This document shows positions 44,683 to 53,991 of a stretch of DNA of 64,000 nt, piece by piece. Under the pieces are notes generated by a model. It saw only the letters and a list, made by a program, of their open reading frames with translations, made no database searches and was not told the origin of the DNA. A program made the translations under genes and the position numbers. The stretch spans positions 17,107 to 81,106 of the forward strand of contig CALCZU010000120.1 of assembly GCA_937903155.1 (NCBI GenBank). Reading direction: 5' to 3'. The DNA comes from an uncultured Bdellovibrionales bacterium. Its GTDB lineage: Bacteria > Bdellovibrionota > FAC87 > UBA2466. How positions within the stretch are numbered: position 1 is the stretch's first letter; each line of letters begins with the position of its first letter.

Positions 44683-45349
44683 GTTTCGTAACCATCTTTA
44701 CCGTGACTGTTTTTTCGCGAGAAAGTTGAAACCCTTGTGCAGCGTCGACTTCCACCGCAACTTCCAACTCCTTGGCTCCTTTAAAATCTTGGAGATCGAT
44801 AGGTTCTGTTCCTAACCACTCCAGATTTGCCAGAGCGCTTTTAGGGCCTGAGACCGGTACTTTCTCAGGGGTAATTCCTACGATTTTTACTTCATACCCC
44901 GAAGCAGGGGAACCATGCAAGGAAGGTCTGATAGGAAGATAGCGTTCGGTCACTTCTTCAAGACGGATAATGATCTGCGAGGGGAAAAAGTTCGTCACCC
45001 TCACCCCCACTGGCAATTCGCCAATGAGATCTTCGCTGATACTTAAGCCGATCGTATTTTCGTGAGTCCGTCTTAAGTCAGGTCGGATGGGTTGGATTCT
45101 TTTTTCCGCATCTTTTAGCCAAACTCTCGGGCCCGAAAGCGTAAACTGAATATAGGGCGGGATTTTGCTTGTAATCATCATCCCGGGAGGAAGAAGGGGC
45201 TCGAGCTTTACATTTTTTTTCACTTCTTCTCGTTTAAAACCCAAGATTGTAATCCAAAGAATAAGAGCTAAGAGTAAGCTCACCGCACGCAAAGCGAGGC
45301 TCTCGCTGAATTGCATACTGCCTCTTTGATCTTTTAAAAACCGTCTCAC
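44669..45349 (-). CDS. cdaR: CdaR/YbbR-type regulator of diadenylate cyclase
   Basis: A 226-residue membrane-anchored protein: transmembrane helix (about 20-40) and YbbR domains outside ([32 protein letters not shown]). It overlaps cdaA by 4 bases. In Firmicutes CdaR modulates CdaA. Here it has about two YbbR repeats, fewer than the four in Bacillus. Confidence 0.88.
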   Translation of the reverse strand: MRRFLKDQRGSMQFSESLALRAVSLLLALILWITILGFKREEVKKNVKLEPLLPPGMMITSKIPPYIQFTLSGPRVWLKDAEKRIQPIRPDLRRTHENTIGLSISEDLIGELPVGVRVTNFFPSQIIIRLEEVTERYLPIRPSLHGSPASGYEVKIVGITPEKVPVSGPKSALANLEWLGTEPIDLQDFKGAKELEVAVEVDAAQGFQLSREKTVTVKMVTKRVRN

Positions 45350-46152
45350 GCTTTCCCTTTATCTCTGTGCAATTTGGCTTCAAACTTTCTTAAACCAAAT
45401 AGTTCAAGAAGCTGGTGTCTGAGGGTATTTAAATCGAGATCTCTGACCATCGTTCCATGGTGCACCATCGAAATCTCGCCTCGCTCCTCAGAAACGACAA
45501 TCACAACGGCATCTGTCTCATGAGTCAAGCCTAATGCGGCACGGTGGCGAGTTCCAAGCTCTTTATTAATCGCAGGGTCTCGCGAAATGGGCAGTAAACA
45601 CCCGGCACTCGTAATCCTGGAATTTCGAATAATAATCGCCCCATCATGAATAGGTGAACTCGGGTGAAAAATCGAAACAATGAGATCGCAACTGACTTTT
45701 GAATCTAAAGGCGTGCCGGCTTCGATGTAGTTTTTGAGTCCAGTTTCTCTTTCCAAAACAATGAGAGCCCCCACTCGTTGAATCGCAAGTTGATGAGCGG
45801 CTTGGCAGAGTTCCTCGATAATAGCGACTTCCTCGATCGTATTGGTACTTGTAAAAAAGGGATTACGGCCGACTTGAGTCAGCGCTTTTCGAATCTCATC
45901 TTGGAAAACGATGATGAGAATTAAAATCAGATTATTAAAAAATTCGACAAGAATGGTGTGCAGGGTATGAAGCTTAAAGCGCTCAGACAAATAATACGCA
46001 ATGAGAATGATCCCAAAACCCGTGAGCATCTGAACCGCGCGAGTTCCGCGGATGAGTAGGAGCACGCGGAACACGATGAACGTGACCAGCATAATATCAA
46101 TGAGATCCCAGACTCTTAAGATTTCACGTATGTTACTAAAAAATTCAAGCAT
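45346..46152 (-). CDS. cdaA: membrane diadenylate cyclase (c-di-AMP synthase) CdaA
   Basis: A 268-residue protein: three N-terminal transmembrane helices (about 20-90) and a DAC catalytic domain. The essential DGA (170-172, in HDGAIII) and RHR (202-204, in GTRHRAALG) motifs are present, so it should make c-di-AMP from two ATP. It is first of the cdaA-cdaR-glmM trio. No Shine-Dalgarno sequence is obvious before ATG 46152. c-di-AMP controls potassium and osmotic balance in other bacteria. Confidence 0.94.
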   Translation of the reverse strand: MLEFFSNIREILRVWDLIDIMLVTFIVFRVLLLIRGTRAVQMLTGFGIILIAYYLSERFKLHTLHTILVEFFNNLILILIIVFQDEIRKALTQVGRNPFFTSTNTIEEVAIIEELCQAAHQLAIQRVGALIVLERETGLKNYIEAGTPLDSKVSCDLIVSIFHPSSPIHDGAIIIRNSRITSAGCLLPISRDPAINKELGTRHRAALGLTHETDAVVIVVSEERGEISMVHHGTMVRDLDLNTLRHQLLELFGLRKFEAKLHRDKGKA

Positions 46153-46199
46153 AGAGAGATTACACGTTATCTCTTTATCGACTTTTTTTGTTAAAAAAT

Positions 46200-47108
46200 T
46201 TAATGGCTTGTAGCGTTATTTTCGAGCGTAAACCGCGTATTTTTTAACTTTTTTTTCAATGTTTCAGGTGAGTCTTTTGAAAAGAGCCAGTTGTACTGTC
46301 CGGGGACATAGTCAAACTTTCCATTGGGACAGTAAATCAAAGTTTCATCGCAAATGTAATAAGCATGCATTTGCAGATCCGACGCGGCTTTTTGAATAAA
46401 GCCCTGTTCGACCGCATTCCTCAGCACTTCAATGATTAAATGCGAAATTTGAGGCGCCGCGAGAGTCGCTCCTTTTAAAAAATCAAATTCCGCATTTTCG
46501 AGGTCGACTTTGACACACAGGTTAGAAAGCCCGTTGGACTTCACGAATTCGCTGAAGGTGATGACTTTAACCTTAATCTCTTTGAGGTCGTGATTTTCGT
46601 ACGTCTTATTGAGGCTTGAACAAGAAGAATCGGTTTGGTCGAGGTAGAAGGTCGTCTCCCCACTCTCGCCTCCAATCGCGAGGGAAGAGCCCGTAATTTG
46701 AGAAAGGTTGTTTGCTTTAATATTTGTTTGAATATTCTGAAACAGAACGGGGTTGGGTTCAAAAAAATAAATAGGAAGGGTTTGGTGAGCGCGGACGTAA
46801 TACGTGTAATAGCCCATGTGCGCTCCGATATCGATAAAGGCTCGACTGTGAGAGCAAAGTGCATTGGCAAGATAAAGAGCGCCCCGTTCGGCGACATAAC
46901 TTTTCGGTGTTCCAAAAAGGTACAACGGCCAGACAGAGGATTCGAGCTGAATGCGATAGGAAGATTTAATTCCGAGATTGGTTGACCACGATGAACTGGG
47001 GTTAAACTCTCCGAAAAGCCGAGTGCAGACTCGACGATAAAACTCGGTTTTAAGCCAGACGGGGGCTAAAGCCGCAAGACGTAAGAGTGGTTCCATCCGA
47101 GATGTCAT
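46200..47108 (-). CDS. FkbM-family methyltransferase
   Basis: A 302-residue SAM-methyltransferase of the FkbM family. Motif I is FIDIGAHMGYYT; FFEPNPVLFQNI follows; VKVDLENAEFDFLKGA is the family C-terminal block. FkbM enzymes usually O-methylate sugars of polysaccharides or natural products. It lies between ftsH and cdaA, the place where folP is commonly found in related gene orders. Confidence 0.88.
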   Translation of the reverse strand: MTSRMEPLLRLAALAPVWLKTEFYRRVCTRLFGEFNPSSSWSTNLGIKSSYRIQLESSVWPLYLFGTPKSYVAERGALYLANALCSHSRAFIDIGAHMGYYTYYVRAHQTLPIYFFEPNPVLFQNIQTNIKANNLSQITGSSLAIGGESGETTFYLDQTDSSCSSLNKTYENHDLKEIKVKVITFSEFVKSNGLSNLCVKVDLENAEFDFLKGATLAAPQISHLIIEVLRNAVEQGFIQKAASDLQMHAYYICDETLIYCPNGKFDYVPGQYNWLFSKDSPETLKKKLKNTRFTLENNATSH

Positions 47109-47159
47109 TTAAGCTATGCTAACACAACTTAAATGCATCCTCCAAAGACTCGGTCGGAT

Positions 47160-49073
47160 TTAAGCGACTTCAGTTTTTGGAAGAATCGAGACAGCCGTTT
47201 CTTTCGCAGCCCCTTGAGCGGCGGCCGGAACTTCGGAGTTTCCATTATCGTCTTTAGTGAAAGGAGCTAATTCTTTTCCCTGCATCATCGCTTCGATTTC
47301 ATCGCGCTCGAGAGTCTCACGCTCAACTAATGCTTGAGCCATCTTGTGCAAGATATCAATTTTTTCGCGAAGGATTTTTTCGCCGATGTCGTAGTTTTCG
47401 TTGATGATGCGTCTCATTTCGCTATCGACTGTTTCGGCAGTTTTTTGAGAAACGTTGGAAGCGCTGTGCATGTCTCTTCCTAAAAAGACGTTTTCTTCTT
47501 TTTTGCCAATCGCAACCGGTCCGATGACGGGGCTCATTCCCCATTCGCAAACCATCTTGCGAGCCAGGTCGGTGGCGCGTTCGATATCATTGGAAGCGCC
47601 TGTGGTCTGTTGGCCTAGGACGATTTTTTCCGCTAAGCAACCGCCCATCAGAAAAGAAATCATCTGCTCACCCTTTTGTTTAGAAAGAGTTAACTGATCT
47701 TCGGAAGGAAGCGTTTGAGTCAAGCCGAGCGCCATTCCGCGAGGGATGATCGTGACTTTGTGAACCGGATCAATTTGAGAAAGCGATTTTCCAACAATCG
47801 TGTGGCCAGCTTCATGATACGCAATCGCAAGTTTTTCTTCAGGTCCAATCAACATCGATTTTCGCTCGGTACCCATCAAAACTTTGTCTTTTGCCGCTTC
47901 GAATTCTTTCATCGAAAGAACCGTTTTACTTTTTCGGGCAGCAAGAAGAGCCGCTTCGTTGACTAGATTTTGCAAATCGGCTCCAGAGAATCCTGGAGTT
48001 CCTTTTGCAATGATCGTCAAATCGACGTCTTTAGATAAAGGCGTTTTGCGAGTGTGGACTTTTAAGATCCCTTCGCGACCCTTGACGTCAGGTTTTCCAA
48101 CCACAACGTTTCTGTCAAAACGACCCGGTCTCAAAAGTGCGGGGTCTAAAACATCAGGACGATTCGTTGCGGCGACTAAGATAACGCCTTCTTTAGAATC
48201 AAATCCATCCATCTCAACAAGCAATTGATTGAGCGTTTGTTCGCGCTCGTCATGTCCGCCGCCTAAACCCGCACCTCTTTGACGTCCAACGGCATCAATT
48301 TCATCGATGAAGATGATGCAAGGAGCGTGTTTGCGACCTTGTTCGAAAAGGTCCCGCACTCGAGAAGCACCGACACCGACAAACATTTCAACGAAATCGG
48401 ATCCACTGATGCTAAAGAATGGAACGCCAGCTTCTCCCGCAACCGCTCTAGCTAATAAAGTTTTTCCTGTTCCAGGACTTCCCACAAGAAGAACGCCCTT
48501 AGGAATTCTTCCACCTAAACGAGTAAACTTTTTAGGATCTTTTAAGAAATCAACGATCTCTTTTAGTTCTTCTTTTGCTTCGTCACAACCTGCGACATCG
48601 GCAAAGCAAGTCTTCGTATTTCCTTCAGTGAGAAGCTTAGCGCGCGAACGGCCGAACTGCATCGCTTTCCCGCCGCTCGATTGAATTTGTTTTAAGAAAA
48701 CGAATAAGAGGACAAAGATGAGAACCATCGGGAGCCAGTAAACTAGTGTCTGCATCCAGACGTTGTTACTGTCTTCAAGTTCGTAGTTCGGGACGATATT
48801 GTGCTCGTTCAGTACTTTTGTGTAGTACTCAGAATTCGTGTCCCCCACTGTTTCAAATTCTTTTTCGCCCTTTTCGCCCACTTTGTAGGCTCCTTCGATT
48901 TTTCCGTGAGATTTAAAGGTCACCGTTTCGACCTCGTTTTTTCTCACCGCTTCAATAAACTTATTGAAGGGAATCTTTTTAGTGCCACGATTAACGTGAG
49001 CGGTTTGAAAAAGCACCAAAGCCATAACAGCTAGGAGCATCCATGCGAAGAGTGTTTTTTGTGATGATTTCAT
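47160..49073 (-). CDS. ftsH: ATP-dependent membrane zinc protease FtsH
   Basis: A 637-residue hexameric AAA+ protease that degrades misfolded membrane proteins and, in E. coli, controls LPS synthesis. Two transmembrane helices (about 8-26 and 111-129) border a periplasmic domain. Walker A is GSPGTGKT (198-205), pore loop MFVG (230-233), Walker B FIDEID (Asp257, Glu258), and zinc motif HEAGH (420-424). The C-terminal tail is Ala/Glu-rich and of normal length. Gaps of about 50 bases to tilS and fkbM. Confidence 0.97.
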   Translation of the reverse strand: MKSSQKTLFAWMLLAVMALVLFQTAHVNRGTKKIPFNKFIEAVRKNEVETVTFKSHGKIEGAYKVGEKGEKEFETVGDTNSEYYTKVLNEHNIVPNYELEDSNNVWMQTLVYWLPMVLIFVLLFVFLKQIQSSGGKAMQFGRSRAKLLTEGNTKTCFADVAGCDEAKEELKEIVDFLKDPKKFTRLGGRIPKGVLLVGSPGTGKTLLARAVAGEAGVPFFSISGSDFVEMFVGVGASRVRDLFEQGRKHAPCIIFIDEIDAVGRQRGAGLGGGHDEREQTLNQLLVEMDGFDSKEGVILVAATNRPDVLDPALLRPGRFDRNVVVGKPDVKGREGILKVHTRKTPLSKDVDLTIIAKGTPGFSGADLQNLVNEAALLAARKSKTVLSMKEFEAAKDKVLMGTERKSMLIGPEEKLAIAYHEAGHTIVGKSLSQIDPVHKVTIIPRGMALGLTQTLPSEDQLTLSKQKGEQMISFLMGGCLAEKIVLGQQTTGASNDIERATDLARKMVCEWGMSPVIGPVAIGKKEENVFLGRDMHSASNVSQKTAETVDSEMRRIINENYDIGEKILREKIDILHKMAQALVERETLERDEIEAMMQGKELAPFTKDDNGNSEVPAAAQGAAKETAVSILPKTEVA

Positions 49074-49128
49074 AGTTTTTTTGGGAGTCCGATTTCATAG
49101 ATCTCTTCGGTGGAGTAACGATTTTGGC

Positions 49129-50343
49129 TTAGCTTTTTTTCAAAGAAGATGTCAGATTTTCCACAAACCAAACGACTTGAGAGCTATCGCACTGAGCCAA
49201 AACGGGAAGGAGGCGGCGTTCCAGTTGCGGAATGCGAACTTGAAGCAGTTTCTTTTTTAACTTTCCGCTCCGAAAGCGATCTCCCGCGCGTGCGAATCTC
49301 AGCTCATAACCTTCGGGAACTTTAGGTAAAGGGATCTCTAATTGGAGAGGATGAAGGATTTTTCCCTGTCGAACTCTGTGATTTTTCCCTTGGAAAAATA
49401 TTTCGCCACAAGAGATAGAAATTTTAAGTCCCCCCACCCCGTCCATATTTTTCTGAGCGAGGATTTTCTCCAAGATGAAATCAATCTCTTTTCGCCCGGA
49501 CTCAATTTTTAAGTCTCGACAGATCAAATGGATGAATTGTCTTTTGTTGAGGAGAGAGAGCTTCTTAAATTTTTCAAGATTGATTCGAATCCAAAAAGGG
49601 GTCGAGAAAGAAAGTTCGTTATAGACTCTTCGGATTTGTCGTTCTTGAAGTGTCTTCAGATCCCCCACTTCACTAAAAAGAGAATGGATTCTCCGATAGA
49701 ACGCCTCGGTTCCCCCATAGCGGTGGGACAATTTTTCAAGAACGGGAATGAGTTCGAGTCGGATTTGGTTGCGAAAATACTGCTCTGAAAAATTAGAGTG
49801 ATCGATACGAAATTTCAGCTGATGGGTTGCTACATAGTTTGAGATTTCACCGGCTGTAAAAGGGAGCAAAGGACGTAAGAGCGAACCGTTTTTAGCCTTC
49901 ATCCCTTCTAGCCCGAAAACTCCAGTGCCCCTTACAATGCGCATTAAGACCGTCTCAAGCTGATCTTGAGCATGGTGGCCTAACGCAATGTAATCAAAAT
50001 GATTTTCCGTTTTAATCGCTTTTAAGAAGCGACGTCGAATGTTTCGGAGCGATGCTTCAGAAGATTTTTTAACCTGGGGACGGAGTCCGTAAAATGAAAT
50101 GGACTTCGCCTCGCAAATTTTTCGGACAAGCTTTTCATCTTTGTCGGAATCTTTTCCCCTGAGTTGGTAATTGACGTGAACGACCCCCAGCTGCGAGACG
50201 GGGATCACCTTTATAAAGAGGTCTAAAAGGCAAATCGAATCTCTCCCTCCCGAAACTCCTAAGAGGTATTTCTTTTCGCAAAAAGACGGACCTATGCAAT
50301 GAAAGAGGTTTTTCTTAAATCTGTCTGTGAGCGAATGAGGCAC
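49129..50343 (-). CDS. tilS: tRNA(Ile)-lysidine synthase
   Basis: A 404-residue N-type ATP pyrophosphatase that makes lysidine at C34 of tRNA-Ile. The P-loop motif is SGGRDS (31-36). LGHHAQDQLETVLMRIVRGTG is the family block, quoted here as LGHHAQDQLETVLMR then IVRGTG. The C-terminal tRNA-binding domain is present (LRFARAGDRFRSGKLKKKLL). Essential in most bacteria. It stands upstream of ftsH, a very common pairing. Confidence 0.94.
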   Translation of the reverse strand: MPHSLTDRFKKNLFHCIGPSFCEKKYLLGVSGGRDSICLLDLFIKVIPVSQLGVVHVNYQLRGKDSDKDEKLVRKICEAKSISFYGLRPQVKKSSEASLRNIRRRFLKAIKTENHFDYIALGHHAQDQLETVLMRIVRGTGVFGLEGMKAKNGSLLRPLLPFTAGEISNYVATHQLKFRIDHSNFSEQYFRNQIRLELIPVLEKLSHRYGGTEAFYRRIHSLFSEVGDLKTLQERQIRRVYNELSFSTPFWIRINLEKFKKLSLLNKRQFIHLICRDLKIESGRKEIDFILEKILAQKNMDGVGGLKISISCGEIFFQGKNHRVRQGKILHPLQLEIPLPKVPEGYELRFARAGDRFRSGKLKKKLLQVRIPQLERRLLPVLAQCDSSQVVWFVENLTSSLKKS

Positions 50344-50389
50344 TTACCCCTGGCAATAGCACAGGGAATGATGAGAATCTAGGGGGAGG

Positions 50390-51307
50390 TTACTCTTCGT
50401 TTGAGGACTCGTCTTTCGATTCTTCTTCGTCAGTGGAATTCGTTTTTTCTTCGTCTTTGGATTCTTCTTTCACTTTTTTCTTTGAGCGAGAGGAATTCTC
50501 ATCATTTTGCTCGTCTTCTTTTTCAACTTCGCGATTTCTATCGTCTTCTTCTTTTTGTCGTTCGCGTTCGAGCTCTTGATCGCGTTTTCTACGGTACTCT
50601 TCGTAGCCGATATCTCCCTGGTCACGAGGTTCGGGCACTTTGATCTCAGGTTTATGAACGGGCATCGGTTGTTGAATTCGTCTCGGAGGGGTGTTCGGGC
50701 TATTTGCAGGGATACGTGCCAACTCAGGGGCACGAGTCAGCGGAAGCGTTCTATTTTTAATCGCCGTCTGGGTCACTTTTTGAGGACCGCTCATCTTCAT
50801 CCCCAGAAAAGTAATTCCACCCAGAATCAGCAGTGAAATAATCCACTTTAGAGAACCAGAAGTGGTTTTTTCAGTGCGAGCTAAATTTCTTTCTTCCATT
50901 TCGGCAGCCGTAACATCGCCCGATGCGCTAGAAGACGTCGCTCGAAAGATTAAATCCTCGGGCCGAATCGAAGCTAATTCTTCCGGAAGTAGCGTACTTT
51001 TTTTGCGCGTTAGTTCAACCACGCTTGCAAGCTGACGACGTTCTTCTTCTCGAGAGGCAGCCAATTCGGGTGAAACCTCTCGGTTTTCGGTGATTCGTCG
51101 GTCAAAGTCGGGGAACTGCCACAAGAATTTCCATTCGGATTTTTCGGATTTACTTTCAAGCACAAGACATGCGAGATCGTTTCGACGGATGATTCCTTCG
51201 TCGATTAATGCGACAATTTCTTCGCGTTCGAGCGGCCCTTTGGGCATTCGATTAATAATGACAATCCATTTCGGACTGTCTTCAGGATTTAATTGTGCGT
51301 TTCCCAT
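50390..51307 (-). CDS. GYF-domain (DUF4339-like) membrane protein with highly charged tail
   Basis: A 305-residue protein. N-terminus (about 12-60) is a GYF_2/DUF4339-like module: WIVIINRMPKGPLEREEIVA then LIDEGIIRRNDL. One transmembrane helix lies near 155-172 (WIISLLILGGITFLGM). The last 80 residues are nearly all E, K, D, R, N and S, ending in a Ser/Glu/Asp run, and look disordered. GYF_2 modules bind proline-rich peptides or partner proteins. Function unknown; it lies within the long minus-strand series. Confidence 0.68.
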   Translation of the reverse strand: MGNAQLNPEDSPKWIVIINRMPKGPLEREEIVALIDEGIIRRNDLACLVLESKSEKSEWKFLWQFPDFDRRITENREVSPELAASREEERRQLASVVELTRKKSTLLPEELASIRPEDLIFRATSSSASGDVTAAEMEERNLARTEKTTSGSLKWIISLLILGGITFLGMKMSGPQKVTQTAIKNRTLPLTRAPELARIPANSPNTPPRRIQQPMPVHKPEIKVPEPRDQGDIGYEEYRRKRDQELERERQKEEDDRNREVEKEDEQNDENSSRSKKKVKEESKDEEKTNSTDEEESKDESSNEE

Positions 51308-51351
51308 TTTACCTTTCGGTACGGAATCGCTGCGAAATCAAGATGAGAGAA

Positions 51352-52119
51352 TCAACCGTGAATGGCGTTAACCATTTTTTTATGGAGCAAGCCATTCGAT
51401 GCAATGACTTGTTTTTCGAAGGGAGTCGTCGTTTTACCTGAATAATTTGAGATTTTTCCACCGGCTTCCTCGACGATTAAGAATCCCGCCGCGACATCCC
51501 AGGGTGAAAGCCCTCTTTCCCAAAACCCGTCATATCGACCACAGGCGACTTGGGCTAAATCCAGTGCTGCCGATCCAGGCCTTCTCACTGCGAGACAGTG
51601 TTCGTTCATCCGGGAAAAAATTCCCATTTCGTCTCGCAGTTCTTTCGCCTTTGAATAATAAAAACCCGTTCCTACTAGCGAATCTTCTAGCTTTGTTTCT
51701 TTCGAAACTCGGATAGGCCGATTATTCAGGGTCGCGCCTTTGCCTCGGGCTGCAAAAAACATTTCCTTTAGAATCGGATGGTAAATGACTCCGAATGCCG
51801 GCTTCCCTTCCACATAAACCCCGATTGAAACGCAAAACCAGGGGAAGCCATGAGCGTAATTCGATGTCCCATCCAAAGGATCGATAATCCAAAGGAACGG
51901 AGAATCCCCTTCGAATTCTCCACTTTCTTCTGTAATTATCGAACTATTCTTGAATTTACTGAAGATCTTCTTCATGATGTAGCGCTCCGCGTTTTTATCC
52001 GCTTCGGTCACAATGCCAGCGCCTTCTTTTTTCTCAATGTGTCGGAGTCGTCCATAGTGTTTTAAGAGAATATTTCCGGCGCCTTCCGCCGTGTCATACA
52101 AAAAGGATTTTAAGTTCAT
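51352..52119 (-). CDS. suhB: inositol monophosphatase family protein
   Basis: A 255-residue metal-dependent phosphatase. The metal motif is complete: EES (64-66), WIIDPLDGTSNYAHGFPWF with Asp80, Asp83 and Thr85, and SPWDVAAGFLIVEEAGG near the C-terminus. Dephosphorylates myo-inositol-1-phosphate or related substrates; SuhB also affects transcription antitermination in E. coli. It starts 5 bases after the preceding gene. Confidence 0.9.
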   Translation of the reverse strand: MNLKSFLYDTAEGAGNILLKHYGRLRHIEKKEGAGIVTEADKNAERYIMKKIFSKFKNSSIITEESGEFEGDSPFLWIIDPLDGTSNYAHGFPWFCVSIGVYVEGKPAFGVIYHPILKEMFFAARGKGATLNNRPIRVSKETKLEDSLVGTGFYYSKAKELRDEMGIFSRMNEHCLAVRRPGSAALDLAQVACGRYDGFWERGLSPWDVAAGFLIVEEAGGKISNYSGKTTTPFEKQVIASNGLLHKKMVNAIHG

Positions 52120-52124
52120 CTTTT

Positions 52125-52679
52125 CTAGTTCACTACTTTCTTGGACGCTTGAGCTTTCAGTTGGTCGTATTCTTGATTGGCTTCATTACGCGCTTGGCTC
52201 TCTAGCTGTTCGACGAGCGATTCATTTTGTTTGAGCTTTGCTTCGTACTGTTTTTTCGTGGCTCGAAGATATTCGGTCTCAAAAACGGCGTCTTTAGCCT
52301 TTGCCTCTAGCTCGGGAAGCGAGGCCCTTAAAAACGAGATAAATTTTTCGTCATCGAAAGGAACCGGTTTGATAGGTTCTTTCTGCTCTCGGTAAAAGCA
52401 AAGCGTTTTACGAATGAGCTGATCAATGGGATTTGTTTCTCGAAGTTTATCGGGTGTTTCGTTGATTTTTCTTCTGAGCGAAACCAATTTGAAAAGCCGC
52501 TTCGAAAAATTCCTGTCTTTCGCAACCGATCCTCTCGCGGCCGATTCGAAAAACAGAACAAAGGGTTCCTGATCAGGAATCAGCTCGGTGCAGGTCATCG
52601 GAAGCGAATACACCGATAGCTGTTTCGCCACCCCCATTGAGGAGAGGAGAAAGATAAAACTCAGGACGAGCGATTTCAT
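52125..52679 (-). CDS. secreted hypothetical protein with coiled-coil tail
   Basis: A 184-residue protein with a signal peptide (MKSLVLSFIFLLSSMGVAKQ). Two cysteines (TCTEL, TLCFYREQ) lie in the middle, and residues about 130-184 form a charged coiled coil (RATKKQYEAKLKQNESLVEQ). ATG 52679 is chosen for GGAG 6 bases upstream. First gene of the minus-strand series; the divergent gene starts 60 bases away, so promoters lie in between. No family recognised. Confidence 0.7.
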   Translation of the reverse strand: MKSLVLSFIFLLSSMGVAKQLSVYSLPMTCTELIPDQEPFVLFFESAARGSVAKDRNFSKRLFKLVSLRRKINETPDKLRETNPIDQLIRKTLCFYREQKEPIKPVPFDDEKFISFLRASLPELEAKAKDAVFETEYLRATKKQYEAKLKQNESLVEQLESQARNEANQEYDQLKAQASKKVVN

Positions 52680-52739
52680 GATGACTCCATTTTTCATTGA
52701 GTATATCATCGGGCTTTTGAAATACGTTGGCAAGTTCCT

Positions 52740-53936
52740 ATGAAGATTTATGATTTTGTCCTCCTGGGTGAAGAGCTCGCAGGAGTGTGGTTGTTAAAGA
52801 AGCTCTGCGAAATCCGAAAGAATTTATCCTCTGGAAAACGCCCAGGCAAAAAGTTTCCAAAACATTTTCTATGGATAAGAACGAACGTCAGAAGTCAAAA
52901 CTCATACACCCTTCCCGCGTTTATCGCGGATTCGTTTGAGATTGAACTTTCAAAAACGTGGCACTTGGACCTCGTATTTCCCAATAAGAATTTTGCGTGG
53001 AATCGGGATCGAGTCGATTCGTTTCTTTTAAATAATCCCATTCCTCGGGAAGTTCTCGAAAAGCCAAGCTCTCATTCGTCCCGAACGATTGCGACGATTG
53101 TGAAAACATTTCCTGAACTCAGCGCAATTTCACAAGGGATTTGGTCAGCAATTAGCGCGTCCGAAACCACCCACGACGAAATCAGAGACTGGTCTAGCCT
53201 TCTTTGCCAAAGTGTGGGGACTTGGGACGTTTCTTCTCAGATTGATTCTACGGTCGAAATCGTGGACATCCCTCGCGGCAGTACGGCTACACTGACTAAA
53301 GTCAATTCGACCGAAGTCTCTTTGGATTTCTCAGACGGAAAAAAAATTTCTACTCATCACGTCATCTTAAATTTGCCTCTGTCAAAATTCCAAAAACTTT
53401 TTCCTCTAAATGGTTTTGCGAATTTAGGGTTTAACGAAGATATTTTTTCGCCTTATGCCAAATACGAAATGACTCTCGATTTTGAGGAGGGGACTTACTT
53501 ACCCTTCGCAGATTCCTCACTGCTTTTTTCAACCGATTCATCCCCCGACGTGATTCAAGAAACGGCACTTTTCGAAAAGCAAGCTTCTTGGAAGCTCCAG
53601 ATCATTGAAAAAAAAGAACTCGATCTCGGTGTTGTCTTAGAACGTTTTAAGCGGGCCTTGAGAGATTTAAATCGAGGCTTTCCCACTTTACTCGCAAAAA
53701 CAAAATCGATTTATCCGCCGCTCGGAATTGAATCCTGCCACTCGCAAGCGTATCGCGCCGAAATCTTAAATGATTTAGAGGCGAGCCAAAAGGATATCTA
53801 TGGTCTTGCGCAAACATCCTATGAAACTCGGATGCCAGCCGTTAAAAACCTCGCTCCCAGTCTCTCTTGTCATCTGCCCTATCCGCTCGGGACTCTGCGT
53901 GCGGCGGACCGCCTTCTCAATCAATACCTGTCTTGA
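52740..53936 (+). CDS. possible degenerate FAD/amine oxidase-like protein
   Basis: A 398-residue protein. It opens YDFVLLGEELAGVWLLKKL, which resembles a Rossmann FAD site (VIGxGxxG), but the glycines are not conserved. A strand VILNLPLSKFQKLF mid-way and the C-terminal YGLAQTSYETRMPAVKNLAP followed by LRAADRLL recall flavin-dependent amine oxidases. Cofactor binding is uncertain. It precedes argS by 55 bases. Could be a degenerate relative or an unrelated family. Confidence 0.5.
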   Translation: MKIYDFVLLGEELAGVWLLKKLCEIRKNLSSGKRPGKKFPKHFLWIRTNVRSQNSYTLPAFIADSFEIELSKTWHLDLVFPNKNFAWNRDRVDSFLLNNPIPREVLEKPSSHSSRTIATIVKTFPELSAISQGIWSAISASETTHDEIRDWSSLLCQSVGTWDVSSQIDSTVEIVDIPRGSTATLTKVNSTEVSLDFSDGKKISTHHVILNLPLSKFQKLFPLNGFANLGFNEDIFSPYAKYEMTLDFEEGTYLPFADSSLLFSTDSSPDVIQETALFEKQASWKLQIIEKKELDLGVVLERFKRALRDLNRGFPTLLAKTKSIYPPLGIESCHSQAYRAEILNDLEASQKDIYGLAQTSYETRMPAVKNLAPSLSCHLPYPLGTLRAADRLLNQYLS

Positions 53937-53991
53937 AGTTCCTCTCGATTCCGGGTACAACTAAACGAAATATTAGAAGAAAAAAGGTTTC

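Noticed and set aside
50076..50085. GGGGACGGAG resembling the intergenic elements
   Set aside because: It lies within tilS coding sequence and lacks the last G of the 11-mer.
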